From assembly GCA_018881555.1 (NCBI GenBank), contig JACAXG010000025.1:2383446-2447445 (forward strand): 64,000 bases of DNA, in the 5' to 3' direction. Under the pieces are notes generated by a model. That model made no database searches and had not been told where the DNA came from. It worked only from the letters and a program-made list of their open reading frames with translations. A program made the position numbers and the translations under genes. How positions within the stretch are numbered: position 1 is the stretch's first letter; every line of letters begins with the position of its first letter. The DNA is from Amblyornis subalaris (lineage: Eukaryota > Chordata > Aves > Passeriformes > Ptilonorhynchidae). This document shows, in pieces, positions 1 to 12,849 of the stretch.

Positions 1-420
1 GCGGCGGCGCGTGCTTGGCGGGCGCTCCCCGGCAGGGGGCAGCAGCGCCCCGCGCTCGCGCCGCACCGCGCCGCGCCGCGCCGCGCGCCCCCCGCGCCCC
101 GCTCGCCGCCCGCCGGGGCCCGTCCCTAGGGCAGCCCCCGAGCTCTCCGCCGAGGGCCGCCGCCGAGCTCTCCGCCTCCTGCCGTAGCCCCGCCGCCCGG
201 CACAGCGCTGGCACCGTCCCCGCCGCCGGCTCCCTACTCCCTGCATCCTCGGGACCCCGTGGGCCGCCCCATCATACCNGCCCTGAGCCGTCCCCTCCAG
301 CCACTGTGTCCCCGCAGCACCCCCGAGACACGGCTCAGCCCCTCTCCGTGGGGCGGCTGGAGCCGGCTCGGCTNCTTTCCGAGATTTATCGCGGCTGCGA
401 GCGCCGGCGGCTGCCAGCCT
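1..420. promoter_or_regulatory. CpG island at the left edge
   Basis: Very GC- and CpG-rich, with a short (CGCGC)n run near 61-90 and several GC-box-like cores. It ends abruptly at about 420, where sequence becomes ordinary. It lies inside the inferred ASIC4 intron 1, so it may be an internal or antisense promoter. No supported coding exon is visible: open frames here start at non-ATG codons and are low-complexity Ala/Pro/Arg. Confidence 0.5.
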
Positions 421-3400
421 GATACCATCAGCCCCGGCACACCAGGGCAGCTTCTATATTAGTTTTCTTTAAACGGAGGATGAGCTCCCCAGGCTGGAGA
501 AAATGTCATTTCTCTGAACTCTTCCATCTCGTGTCGGTTCAGATATCTCCGGGCGGCATCGCAATTACCCTGGAGTGGGGTGAGGGATGGGGATGGGATG
601 CAGAGGCTGGGGCACGTGGGGACAGACAGTTTGGGGACAGGGACCAGTGTTGGGCAGGATTGGAGGAGAACGTCTGGCTGTGGTGGTGGCTGTGTTCCAG
701 GCAGGTGGACATGGCTGTGGGGGAGCATGGGGAGAGCAGGGGTGCCCATGGCATCCAGCTGAGTTACTCACTTGTCAGCTACTGACTGGGGTGCCGAGGC
801 CAGCTGTGAAATCACACCGGCGAGAGCACAGCACAGTCCTGAAGGGCTTTGCCTTTCCAGCATGACAAATCCAATTAGATAACAGGGAGTGCACGAGGAG
901 GAGGAGGAGGAAGAAGGGCAGAGGAGAGCCTGCCTGCACCAGGAACATGATTTTCTCCCTGCAGCTGACCCAGAAAAACACCTTGCAGGGCTGTAGCACA
1001 CATGTCCAGTCAAGGATAGCAACTGGGGCATGGGCCCCTGGGCACTCTGCTCTGCTTGCTGGGCACCCATGAGTGTTGCAGCCTTTGGACCAGGGTGGCA
1101 GCATATTCCCATATCACGTGCCGGTCTCCTTGCTCAGCCACTGCATGCCGGCATCCCCATGCCATGCTCACACGCAGGGTAGACCCCATTAGGGAGGTAA
1201 TTTCTTGACACAATTCCTCATTTTCCTCTCTCTCCCGTGGAGACGCGCTGACCTTGACAGAAATAGCTGCCTGTGCCTCGCCAGGCAGATCCCAGTCAGA
1301 GATTGCTGGNGCTCCTGGCATCTTCTTCCCCACCCCATACAGTTCTGGGGCCCCCAAGTCCCCTCCATGCCCCTGAGACTTGCCTCCNTGCCCCCCTGCT
1401 GTGGGGAGCCCTATGGGAGAAAGGTGCTGACCCTCAGCATCCTCACCCTGGCTGATGCCAGCCCACCCGTGAGCACTAGGGGCATGAGGACCAACCTCAT
1501 GCATTCCCAGCACCCCATCCCCAATGCCGCCAGCCCATTGTGCCAGCCTCAGGCTGATCCCAGCTCATGCAGGTATTTCCGCGGCTTACACGGCTCCCCA
1601 CGGTATTTAGCCTCTGGAAGACGACGTTAAACATTGCAAGCAGTGACAAATCCTGATTGCTCTGAGGAGACAAGAGGCCGCCCTAAGCTTCCAGCCAAAC
1701 GTTTTCATGCGAGGGAAACGAGCAGCGACATGTGCGGTGCCGGCGGGTCCTGCTCCTGCACGCCTGGGGCACCCAGCCCTGCTCCCACATCCCCACTGGG
1801 ACAGCCAGCTCTGCTCCCATGTTCCCATCGGGACATGCAGCTGACGGCCAGGCCCTGGGCATGGGCACACCATGCAGGAGCGATCACCCCAGCATAGAAG
1901 CACCCCTGAGAAGAGTCATCAGCGGGGCATGATGGGGATGGGGACAGGGATGGTAAGACACAGGAGTGCTGCCCACCCTGGACATGGCAGAGATGCCAGC
2001 CCAGGGGTAACCTGGAGGGTCATCTCCAGGTACCTGAGCCCAGAGGGCACATTAGCATGGGCAAGGCTGTAGTATAAAGGAAAGCAGCCTTCAAAACTGA
2101 AAATGCTGCTCCCTGAGTGAGTGCAGGNAGCTGGAGGCACAGGGATGTTCCCGGACAGGGGACATGGCACAGGAACTGGGGTCAAACTGGGATGACGCTG
2201 GTAGAGCTGGGGCAACNGCACACTCACACACACTGCCCCCTGCTCTGCTCCTGCCCCCCACTGTGGCCACCCCAGCCCCAGACCCCAGCTCTGCTGGAGC
2301 CCCTCACCATGCCAGAGGCCCTCCGAGGCAGCCCCCCCATCCCCAACATCCTGCTCCCCCCACACAGCACAGCCAGGCCCCGCCTGGGTGCCCCGGGAGG
2401 GAAGCTGCAGCGCTGACGCCAGCATTACAACTGCCCGGGATATGAGATCCGCTTGGATTCAGCAATTTCAACTCATTTCAAGCCCGATTCTGCAGCAATT
2501 TTCTGAGCCAGTGGGATGTTTTTGCCACTGCAAACGTCCCTTCTCATGCATGGTTGCACCATTTCCCTTCCCCACTCCCAGGAGGATTTGGGGAACGGTG
2601 CCAGTTTGGCTCGACCCCAGCTCTGGCAGTAGCACAACCATCTCCCACACTAGCAGCCCCACAATGCAGCCCCCTTCCCCACACGGAGCTGCTGGGATGG
2701 CTCCTGTGGGATAGAGCCCTGCATATGGGGCTGGGGCTGCTGCCTCCACGGGGCACTGGGCTCTGCATCCTCAGCCCAAGCAGGGCAGGGCAACATTGGC
2801 ACAGCACATACAAGTGATGGTTTGGGCTTCTTGTTTCCCCCATCCTGTGAAGGGCTAAGCTCTGGAATATCCGCTGCGGCTCCCTGACCTGCCTCCAAAG
2901 GAGGAGAGAAAAAAGTATGGGGCAAGGGGGTCAGAGGCTGCTGCAGGCATATACCAGAGAGGCCAGGACCCCTCCTGCCACCACAGCTGTGCCTCTCTCT
3001 GTGCCACAGGACAGCCCTTGCCAGCTGAGTCCCCTTGGCTAGGCCTGAGCCAGCAGTGGAGATGTGGGCGTGTGGGGCTGGCAGAACCCCTCTCATGCCA
3101 AGCAGGCTCGCTGCTGGAATACCAATTGCTCAGCTGTGCTGCAGGCTGTGCTGCTGTCAGGGCAGAGCAGCGGGAGGCACCCGAGCCCCAGCACTGGGCA
3201 GGGCAAGCAGGTCACCACCAGGTTGCTGCATCAGGGCCAGAGTGTAACCCATGTCCCCAGGAATGGGCAGCATCCAGACCAGGGCTTCCTGCTCCTCGTG
3301 GGTCAAGAGCACAGGGATGCAATGAAAGGCAAAGGGATGCAATGAAAGGCAAAGGGATGCACCGTGCACATGGGCAAGGACACCTTCCCAGCATATCTGC

Positions 3401-3734
3401 CCCAGTGACTAGTAAAGCGGGGGACATCGGCGCCATCCAGTTTTCAGGATCAGCATGTGGGACAGCATGCCCAAACTCGTGTGCCAGAGAAGGACCTCGC
3501 CCTGCAAACCATTGCCCCAGGAGCCTTGCACTGGCCAAACCAGGAGCTGGAGAGAGCCGTGCTGCCCATGCCACATGGAGCCAGGGTGGCTGTGACACAG
3601 AGGTGAGTGGCTGGGGACCCCAGGTCCTCACCTCTCAACTCCACTGCGCAGCCGTGGCAGCACACTGCACACGCATGACAGCCTCTGGTAGCAGAGAAAG
3701 CACCATCATATAGCTATGCTTTCTACTCCTGCTG
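421..3734. other. Intronic sequence without recognised genes
   Basis: Ordinary GC-rich sequence. It holds a short GAG-rich run at about 897-915, an imperfect direct repeat at about 1785-1840 (two copies of CTGCTCCCA...CGGGACA-like sequence) and the 20-bp repeat at 3313. I see no exon or RNA gene. Confidence 0.6.
3313..3361. repeat. 20-bp direct tandem repeat, 2.4 copies
   Basis: The unit AGGGATGCAATGAAAGGCAA is repeated without mismatch, then breaks off in the third copy. This is a recent local duplication or slippage. Confidence 0.9.
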
Positions 3735-4025
3735 CTCCTGGGGGGAATTTGTCCCAGAATCTCACTCATTTCCAACCTAAATTTATTCACGGCCAGTTTT
3801 TACCATTTGTTCTCATGCCAGCATTGTCCCTTAGCTTAAATAGCTCTCTTCCCTCCCTTGTGTTTACTCCCTTGATGTATTTATAAACAGCAATCCTATC
3901 CCCTTGCAGCCTCCAGCCTGCCAGCCTTCACGTGCCAATCGTTTCTGGTTTCCTCTCCTGATTCAGGCTCTGCCTGCCTGCGCAGCCCGCTTGCCCGGCA
4001 CAGCATCTGCTCCAGCTCCTCAGCC
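3735..4025 (-). mobile_element. CR1-type LINE remnant (3' part)
   Basis: Read on the minus strand, the segment follows the familiar CR1 3' region: a cytosine-rich block, then GATTGCTGTTTATAAATACATC, a TTTAAGCTAAGGGACAATG-like block, AACAAATGG, and ACTGGCCGTGAATAAATTTAGG followed by TTGGAAATGAG. It is a 5'-truncated, mutated, non-coding fragment. CR1 is the dominant LINE of birds and other sauropsids, which supports the taxonomic call. Boundaries are approximate; the right end, near a CTGCTCCAGCTC block, is less certain. Confidence 0.85.
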
Positions 4026-5284
4026 CTGGCTGCCTAGGTCTCGCACACTGCTCTCCCCCTCCATCCCATAGCANCCCAAGCCGGTCGGGACCGCTGCCGC
4101 AGCCGGGGCTAACCTGCTCCCTACACATCTCCCGGCACCTTGTGCTTTCACAGGGTTTGTTTTCACTTTCAAGCGTCCACCAAAACGGACGCCTGGGCAG
4201 GTGAAGGAGCCAAACCCAAGGGAATTGCAGAAGATGAAGTGCGGTGGCAAAGGTGTGCTGTAGGACAGGGCAGGGTTGCAGAGAGGTGGGGACAGGGTGG
4301 CAGGAGCAGTGAGATGGGGGGGCAGGGGCTGGGGAAGCCCATCCTGTTGGCAGCCAGCAAACCCCTCTGAGATGCTGAATGTGCTGCCTACCTACCCTGC
4401 TCACTCCCTTAGTATGAGTGGGGTGCTGGAGCTGTAGAAGGTTTGTGCCCCATGTTTCTGCCTCCTATTTCAGGAGGTGCTCAGGGTCTCCATGGGCAAG
4501 ATGCACCAAAGCTGCAGCCCCAAACATGCCAGAACGAGCTTGTCGAGCTGCTAACGCACTCCCTAGCTTGGGTTTGGACTGTGCTGAGCAGAAATCCTAC
4601 CGTCACTCTGTGCACCCTCTGGCGCTCTCCAGCCGGCTTCCCACCCTCAGACACCCCCTCGCCGGGCACGCCGCTCCCGGGCACACAGCACAGCACGCTA
4701 CAGATAAGCGCTGGGATGGGCTGCAGCTCAGCCTCGCTGCTGCAAACCCAACAAAACACTCACATACACAGAGAGCAATAATGATGGGTTTGGGCGGCGG
4801 GCTCCCCTTGGCAGCTGGAGGAGATCCAGCACCATATGCGGTGCTGTGCCGACACAGCAAGCNCGTGCCACTTGTCCTCAGGACCAGAGAAGGATCCCCA
4901 GCCCTGTGGTTTCGCAGAGAATTAGCACTGAGCCCACACATCTTGCAGGCTGGAGGAAGCNGGGAACATCAAGGATACCCGAAAGTGGGGTATGCAATGT
5001 CCCCGGGGCTCCCTTGCTGAGTTTAGGCAGCCTCTGCTGTTTGACTGTTGTCACCCCGCAAGGACCCCAGAACATCAGTGCCTCTGCACNGTGCTGGTTG
5101 GGCGCTGGTGGCTTTTGGCGGCAGATCCTGGGCATCCCTGGCCCTTTCTTGCTCCCCTTCGCATGCGGAGCCCTGCGGGGAGGTATCCCCGCATCCCCGC
5201 AAGGCTCCGCGGGCAGCGCATCCCCCGGGGACCACTTCTCTTTGAACGCAGCCGTACAGGGAGCTCTGCCGCCCGTTCCCAAAG
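4026..5284. other. Intronic sequence without recognised genes
   Basis: Nothing beyond GC-rich single-copy-looking sequence is seen. A few short CA- and GGGG-rich runs occur. No ASIC exon motif is found on the minus strand. Confidence 0.55.
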
Positions 5285-5480
5285 GGTTAACAAGCAATTT
5301 CCTTTGCTGACAGCTCGGAGACCGTTCTCTATCGACTGCGGGAGAATAAGAGGGGAGAAGCAGCGAGATAAAAAGGCAGCAGAGCTGGCACCGCCTGCTT
5401 AATCCCAGCGTTTAATCTGCTGGGGCAGCGCAGGCAGCCTTATCTCGCCGTCCTTCTGCTGCTCCATCTTATTACTGCTC
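5285..5480. promoter_or_regulatory. Candidate conserved element with GATA-like sites
   Basis: Contains AGGGTTAACAAG, GAGATAAAAAGG and CTTATCTCG (GATA cores on both strands) plus GTTTAATC, with few simple repeats, next to a CpG-rich patch. Its complexity and AT content stand out from the flanks. Function is not known. Confidence 0.35.
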
Positions 5481-5690
5481 CCACGGCTGCCGGGAGATGG
5501 GGGAGCTGAGCCGAGGAGCGGGGCCCGGGGCAGGGATGCCGCCTGCCGCCCCGCTCAGCAGCCCCCGCGCCTGGCACCACCGCACCCCTCGCTGCCCGGC
5601 CGGAGCGGGGGGGACACGCGGGGATGGGCGCACAGGCTGCACCCGCGGAGCATGCTGGCTCGCGCCTGGCTCTGCCACACGGTCTCCGGG
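5481..5690. promoter_or_regulatory. Small CpG-rich patch
   Basis: About 200 bases of CpG-dense sequence with G-runs (GCGGGGCCCGGGGC, CGGAGCGGGGGGG). It is either a weak CpG island or a GC-rich hotspot inside the intron. No exon is recognised. Confidence 0.35.
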
Positions 5691-7261
5691 ACACACTGCC
5701 AGTGTCGCACACTCAGTCACACGTTTCCCCGTCATTGAGCTCTGGCGGTCCAGCTTGCACAATGCCCAAGCCCCCACGGGCTGATGGAGAATGTAGAGCT
5801 CCACGGGACGGTGCGTGTAGGACACAGTAGGGCCAGGACAGCAGACAGGGCAATGCCACCTCGTCCTGCATGTGCTCCTCCCTCCATTCTCACCTGTTCA
5901 GGTGACCCCCTGCCGTGTGCTAGACCAAGTCCGATCTGACTGCTCCTTCCACCTGGGAACACCCATGGCCATTGTCACTGGGACACACTGGCCTGGATTT
6001 GGCAGCTGCCGCAGCCTCAGGGCAGAGTTAGGCAGGAGGGGAGGGGGTCCCTCCAGCCATGGCATTTNTCTGTAAATCCACAGCACCGACACGGTGAAGA
6101 TGAAGCCTCCGCTCTTTCCGGGTTGTCACGGGGGTTATCCTCCTGCCTACGGATGGGTTTACACCGGTAAGATTTATTGTCACCCTGGCTGAGGTGCTGC
6201 CAGCACCTCACTGCCTGCTGCTCTTGCAAGGCTGTGCTGCCTGCCTGGGGGTGTTGTGAGAGGCATGAGCAGCACCTCAGTGAGCGGCTGCCAGTAGAGT
6301 GGGTCCCCAGACAAAAGGACAGCCAGGCACGACCCTCTGTTCCCCACTGCTCGGGCTGATGGGTTCCCTGCCCACCTGTTGCAGGGTGCCCCACACACCC
6401 TCTGACCATTTCAGCAGGATGTGGGGGGATACTGGTCTCTGAGCTGGACNATGCTGAGCAGAGCACACATCTGTGCCAGCACAGATTTGCTGATGGTGCT
6501 CGCATTGCAGCTCCTGTCGCAGCTCGGTGGCTTCGCGGCTCTCCTGTGTAGTGTGGGGTGACCGGGACTCGCGGGGCTGCTGGGGCAGCCATGTGTGGAG
6601 CCACCACAGGCATGATGGCCTGGGCAGGGAGTGGGGGCAAATCCCATGCTGCGGCCTGAACTCAGCACCACACGGGAGCTGCCAGGGTGGCTATGGGAAC
6701 CAGGGCCTTGTGCACCCCCTGCACCAGGTTGACATGGGATGAGCAGGAATACCCCCAACAGGGGAACTTGGCTCCATAGCACTCTGCTATGCCCCGATCC
6801 CTCACCCACTCCCTGCTGCCTNCCCCCACGCCACGCTCTCCACCACTGATTTCCCTGGGGCCAGCGGGGATTGCCCTGAGCCACCTGGTGCAACCGGGGA
6901 GGGGCTGAACCAGGCTTAATCCCCGAGCAGCGGGAGGGGCAGCCGCCTGCCAGCATCCTCCCTGTCTCCAAAGTCACCACACAAGCCCCGCACAGCTCTC
7001 CCACCACACTGCTCCATCCAGACTGCCACCTCTTCCTCTCCTTCCCTCCAGCCACTGACCCCCAACATTGCTGTAGGCTCTGCTCTCTCCGACAACACGA
7101 ATTTGACTCCAACATGTCAGAACTGAAGGAAACAACATGCAAACAAACAGCCCGAGCCCTGGATGCACCCTCCTCCCCACGGCCAGCTCAGGGGACCTGG
7201 GGGCCAGGAGGCCGGTTAGGATGACGGTGTAACCCGACAGCACACTGGGAGCCCTAGTGAA

Positions 7262-7505
7262 GTGGGGTGATCACAGCTCAGTGGGAAAGGGCTCGTTAAT
7301 GGCTGAGCCCTTTTAGCAGAGATTAGGGAGCTGCNCGGCTTTGATCTTTGATTGCCAATTTGCATCTTGAAGGCGCTGGGACCTCATCCAGCCTCAGCGC
7401 AACCCTTTGTGGTTATCTCGTGGCTAATGGATTTGTTCTTAATGCTGGAGCGTGCAGGCTAAAGGCTGATTAAACCCTCTCCGCGGCGCTAAATCAATGG
7501 AACAA
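7262..7505. promoter_or_regulatory. Candidate enhancer with octamer and paired TCF/LEF sites
   Basis: An AT-rich island carries CTTTGATCTTTGAT (7339-7352, two abutting TCF/LEF cores), a perfect POU octamer ATTTGCAT (7358-7365) and later TTAATGGC, CTAATGGATTTG and TGATTAAACC homeodomain-like cores. The cluster inside intron 1 looks like a conserved neural or developmental enhancer. Motif names are established; use here is inferred. Confidence 0.45.
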
Positions 7506-8851
7506 ACATGATAGGGGTTGGCTTTCCCCAGCCTGTGTGCTTCCGGGCGGAGGGGCTGATCCAGAGAACCCCCGCGCCCTGGTACCGACAGGGGCTCCCT
7601 CCGTGGGGCTGCCGGGCACGGGAAGAGGTGCAGGCACTGGTGGGAGGGGACAACCCTGCAGCCNATATCCTTCTACCCCTATATCCCCATCCTCTGCTTG
7701 CCATGTAGGAGGTGATGGGCTGGGGGTCTCAGGATTCCCAAGGTGTCTGCCTCTCCTGGATGTTTGGGCGACATTGCCCGTGTGCTGGTCCTTGGCACTT
7801 GCAGGAGCTCCTCAGTTGTTCCCTTCAGCTTCTCTCAGCTCCCAGGGTTTGCTGTGGGAGCAGGGACTTGTCCTGGCAGGGATGGGATAAGGCAACCTGC
7901 CCCTGCAGCTGGGGGACTCCTTCCCCTCCTCATACCCCTTTGCCACACACACAAAGGGGAGCAGCACTGGCAGCTCCCATCTCCTCTGTCCAGACCATTT
8001 CCCCTTCCCTCTGCTTGGAGCCAGTGCCACATTCCCAGGACCCTATGCTGCCCCCAGCATTCCATACATCACATGCTGTGAGCAGGTGTATCTGCACACA
8101 TTTTCCATAATGCCTTTGGTTTCCACTGCTTGCCCAGCTTCAGGAAAATGCAATTCCCATTGTGTCTGCAGGCAGCACGAGCAGAGAGGACAAAATGCAC
8201 CCTTCCTGCTCATGCCCCAGGAACAGCTGATCCTTCATCCTACCTGCTGCCTGGNCTACAAGCTTGGGGATGGGAGCTGAGCACCTGAGACAGGCAGGAC
8301 TAAAGTTCTGGGGACTAGGTGCTGTGGGGAGTAGGAGCTGTGGGGATGAGAGTTGTATGGCTGCAAGCTGGGAGGAGACTGAGAGCATTTTGCAGCCTTT
8401 GCTTTTTGCAGACCTTGTGGCATTGCCCTGGCTGCTGCCAGGGCAAAGCTACCTACAGGTGACAGAAGCCCTGATCAGGGTCCCTGCTCCAGGGCCTGAG
8501 CTGCATGGCCTNAGGCATGAGCTGCAACACAACTAAGCTCAGAAAGGACCCTGCTGGGAACCAGTCCGTGTGGAGAAGGTGCTGGGAGCAGCCCCATGGG
8601 CCCCAGACTGTGCCCATGCCAGGCTCAAAGCCGGTGAGCAGCTGCCTCAGAGGCAGCAGGGCTGCTGCACGGCATGGAGCCGGTGGGATCACACACNGAG
8701 ATTCCCATTGGCAAACCTCACTATTGAAACATCTCCTCCTTGCCAATATTTGCCAAGCACGGGAGATAAAGTGGTTACAGGTCGTCAGTGCCGGCATCTC
8801 AATCCAGCAGGGCTGGCGGCGGAGGGGCAGCTGGGCAGTCGGGCAGCCCCT

Positions 8852-8864
8852 GGGGGGGGGGGGG
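8852..8864. repeat. G13 homopolymer
   Basis: Thirteen consecutive G residues. The length is likely to vary or be miscalled. Confidence 0.8.
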
Positions 8865-9520
8865 CCCTGCCAGCTCAGCCCCACAAAGCCCCTGCAGCAG
8901 CGCAAGGAGAGCCAGGATCCCTCCATGCTGCTGTGCAGCACCTCTGGAGCCTGCAATCGGTGCTGCCACCATGGCCACCACTGCCTCTGCCACCCTGCTC
9001 TGGCCGTCAGCACATCCCCCCCTCCTGCCAGCAGNCCCACCTCTGCACCATGACAGCCATCTCCACCCGGTCACCATCCCCCTAAAACCCTCAATGCAGC
9101 ACCAGCTACCTGGTTCCAGCACTCCCCATCCCCTCCATGTCATCCCAGTGACCCCAGTATCACTGCCCTGCCCTGCTCGCACTACGCAGCCCCTTCTCCC
9201 CCTTGCTCCTGGCTNCCTGTGTAGTCTCTGCAGCGGCCTCTAAGAGGATGAGGCAGGACACACTCCTGAGATATAGCTCCTGGAGGATAAGCCCAGAGCA
9301 TTATCAGCACAGGGAGTTAATTAAGGTCATGTCAGGCGATAAGGAAACAGGATGTCAGAGCAGCAGCAGCNCAGAGGGGTCAGAGCCTGAAAAACTCCCT
9401 CTGAAAAGCAACTCCACTGAGATGTGATCAGCCAGGTGCTCGGGGACAGAGCAGCTGTCGTGGCCACACACGCAGGGCTCCAAGTATGGCACCGTACATG
9501 CTGCACCGTGTCCAGTACAG

Positions 9521-9712
9521 GGTAGAATGGGATGGGATCGGGTGGAATGAAATGGGGATGAAGGTAGGATAAGATGGGATGGGATGGGATAGGATGGGGA
9601 TGGGGATGGGGATGGGGTTAGGGTTGGAGATGGGGATGGGGTGGGGTGGAACGGGGTGGAACGGGGTGGAATGGGATAGGGATGTGGTGGAATGGGATGG
9701 GGATGGGATGGG
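9521..9712. repeat. (GGGAT)n/(GGGGAT)n G-rich microsatellite
   Basis: About 190 bases are built from GGGAT, GGGGAT and GGGTGGAAC words, with runs of three to four G on the plus strand every 5-6 bases, including GGGGTTAGGGTTGG. Many overlapping four-run G-quadruplex possibilities exist on the plus strand, which is the non-template strand for a minus-strand-coded gene only if read in the opposite direction. Confidence 0.9.
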
Positions 9713-12334
9713 AAGCAGCTGGGCAGGAGGCCTGGCTGTGATACACCATTTCCTGTGCAGGGAGAGCCAGCTGAATAGCCGCGGTTATCCACTCCTGTCC
9801 TCATGCAGAAGCAATGCACCTCGATGTGACCAGCGTCATGTCAGCAGGGCAGGAATTGCTGTGAACCCCTGCCCATAATTAGCACATGTAATTGCAGACA
9901 CTCACTGATTAGCAGGACCTCAGAGCNGGGCATACCAGACTGCTTGACAGCGCTCGCACTGCTCCTGCCTCAGACTGTTCACCTCCCTGCTCAGTGATGG
10001 CTTCATCCCTGGGCCAGGCAGTGCCATGGGGCTGGGAGAGCCAGGCTGACCTGGCATGGCACATCACAGCCACAGTGGGGTGGTGGGAGCAGGCTGTGGT
10101 CAGGGGAACAGGCATAGGGGACACACTGCCAGGGCAAATCCATCTTTCCTGCGCAAGCAGATGTGGCACCCGGTGCCCTGCCTTGCCGGACAAGAGCTGA
10201 GCTGACAGGACATAATTAATACTTGCATCAGTCTCAGCTGGATTTGCATAGTGCCCTCAGTCCCATGCTTCTCGGGAAGGTGGGCTGCTCCATGCCTTTT
10301 CTGGGGGCAGCAGCATCAGAAGCCACGCCAGCCCTGTCTCCTCTGCAGGAGTCACAGCCCCAGCAAGGCCCCTGACTTGCTCTCACATGCACCCCGGCGC
10401 TCCTTGCCCCACTGCAGTGGGGAAACCCACAGGCCTCTTCCCTGCCCTGCTCCAGCCACTGGAGCATTGAAGACAGATGGAGATGCTTCTCTCTGCTGTG
10501 GTCTCTCCCTCCCTCCTTGGGCTGTGAAGAAATTGCGGAGATGGCAGTTTGGGAGTGAAGGACACAGCAGGTTTTGGAGGGCAAAGGGATAAGGCTGAGC
10601 TACAAACAGCCCCTGGCAGCTGGGAGTCACAGCGCTGCCCCCCTCTGCATGCCCAGATGGAGTGTAAGGTCCATGGGCAGCATCCACAGACAGTGCCTCT
10701 CTCCCAGAACACTCAGCTCCCTCCTGCCCGTGTCCTGCTCCCATGGCCTGGGTGAACTCCCCTATCCCATCTCTGGAGGGATCTCCCAGGCTGACCCTTG
10801 GCCTGGGAGGAAGAAGAGCCACGGCAGGAAAGAGCCTCGGGTGGTGGCAGGAACACCAGGGCGCAGGCAGGGACCACAGCCCTCCCTTTGCTGCCCTGTG
10901 GGTGCAGGTGCAGGTGGTAGAGGATGGGACAGTACGGGGATGTGCAGGGTGTCACTGACCCCAGGGATGACAGATTGGTGACATTTCCCCGTGCAGCCGA
11001 GCACAGCGCCTCTCCACGGCTGCTGACACCGCTGACAGCCGCTCCCAGCCCCGCGACACCGCGGGGACTGCCACACTCCAGGCACAGCCGGAGTACCAGC
11101 GGATACAGGGCGAGACACGGGCACATCTCCAGCCTCTGGCCCTGCCCACCAGCCCTCTGTAGCCACTGCCACCGATGTGTCTCACCCGTGCCTGACCACA
11201 GCACCCACAGCATCTGCAGCGGCTGCATCACCTGTGGTACCTGCGGTGCACGGGGGACATGGCCACTGACTGTGCCTGTGACTGGGGTGGGGGGGCCNCC
11301 ACCTGATTGCAGCTGCCCAGACGAGCGCATCCAGCTCAATCAGAGCCCTCCTGCATGCCGGGCACTGGGAATTAAACTGCTAATGAGCTGCTGGCTGGAG
11401 GGCCGGCAGTTAGTGATTAATCAGAGGCTCCACTCTGACAAGGCTGTGCCTCCTCTCCCTTCCTGTCCTGCACATCCCAGAGCTGGCAGCCGGCAGTGAC
11501 CAATGTGCCCCTCAGCTCCTGCTCCCTGCCTGCCCAGCCACTGTGGGCAGGGAACAGCCTGGCTCAGCTCTCCAACACAGAGAGGGGTTCCCCAGCTCCC
11601 ACGCCAGTGGGATACAGTGCCCACAGATCCTTCCAGCTTCTGGCTTTCCTACCCACCCCCCACACCCTTCTCCTTCTGCACTCGCCTTCACCAAGCTGTA
11701 ATCAGGTGGGAACCTTTTGTTCTGCTGGAAGAAAACCTGTTGAGCCCAGCTGATCTCAGGCAATGCTCATCATGTGCAGAGTGTGCTCGGGCTTCTGTCT
11801 GAGAGCCTGGAGAGGGGCCCAATGACCTGAAGGCCCTCTGCAGAGGGGCTGCACAAGGGTGGCAGNGGATGAGCAGCCATGCAGCCAGAGACATCTCTGA
11901 GGACAGAGCAGCTACATGCGGGAGCCCTGGAGTCCCAGAGGGTTGGGGTGCAGGTCCANCCCCCTCCTCCCAAGCCCAGCAGTCCCATGTGTCACCCTCA
12001 CCTCCCGCCTGCTGCTGGCACAATGGTGGGGTGGTGGGCCATGGGCCTGGCAGAGCCCTGCCTGTGGCAGCTGCTGGCACAGCACACTGGGGCACGCGGG
12101 AAGGCTTTGCAGCGTGAGCAGGGGACAGCCACCCACAGAAGAGTGTGAGGAGCTGCAGGGAAGCTGCTTGACCTCGAGCCTGACTGGTCCCTGCTGGGAC
12201 CCTTCATGGTCCTGGCAGAATCAGGACAGGACAGGATGCGGCAGAGGTGTCAGCACCCTTCTGCCTTCGCACCCTCCCTGGCTGCATGTTGGGGCAGTGC
12301 CTGGGAGAAAAGGCCAGCAACTGGCAAGGAGCAG

Positions 12335-12415
12335 GTTAGAGATGCACGTTTTCCTCTATTGCACAATTAATCATGAGAAGTTTTTCCTCCTTTCATGCAT
12401 GAAACAGTATTTGGC
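12335..12415. promoter_or_regulatory. AT-rich candidate element
   Basis: Contains GCACAATTAATCATGAG and TTTCATGCATGAAACAG. The latter is a near-palindrome, TTTCATGCATGAAA. A homeodomain-type site cluster is possible; no other evidence. Confidence 0.35.
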
Positions 12416-12849
12416 AGGGCGCTCTGACCACAGGGACTGCCTGCTTGCTCTCCAGTAAAAACCCAGCCACATCTGGCTAAGAAATAACCTCCGAGCGTCC
12501 CTGTGTGCGCAGGTAAGGAGAGGCAACACTGGGCCAGGCAGGAAAATCCAGCAGGGCTTGGTCCACAGGCCCTCATGTGGTGATTACCTTTGGCTCCTGG
12601 TATTTGTGCCCCCTCCTCATCCCCCAGCACATACATGGCCATTTGAGTTGCTCGTGCCTTCCTCCCTGCCTGCAGGCCCTGTTATTCCAGTCGTTGACAT
12701 ATAAATGCCTAGGCAGGGACATCCACCTCATGGCAGCATCCCCTGTCTGGGCTCTCATCTGACCCCGTCTGCCTCCCCCTGCCCACTCCATCCTCCAGCC
12801 TGGCTGGAGCCTCAGCCCATCCTTTCCCGGAGCAAGCTCAAGCCTCCCC

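Noticed and set aside
15..422. 135-codon plus-strand open frame at the left edge
   Set aside because: It begins at a non-ATG codon, is low-complexity Ala/Pro/Arg, and is explained by CpG-island composition.
9601..9640. Interstitial telomere-like GGGTTAGGGTT
   Set aside because: Only about one and a half units inside a (GGGAT)n microsatellite; a chance variant.
12361..12415. Possible microRNA hairpin at TTTCATGCATGAAA
   Set aside because: The palindrome is too short and the flanks do not extend the stem.
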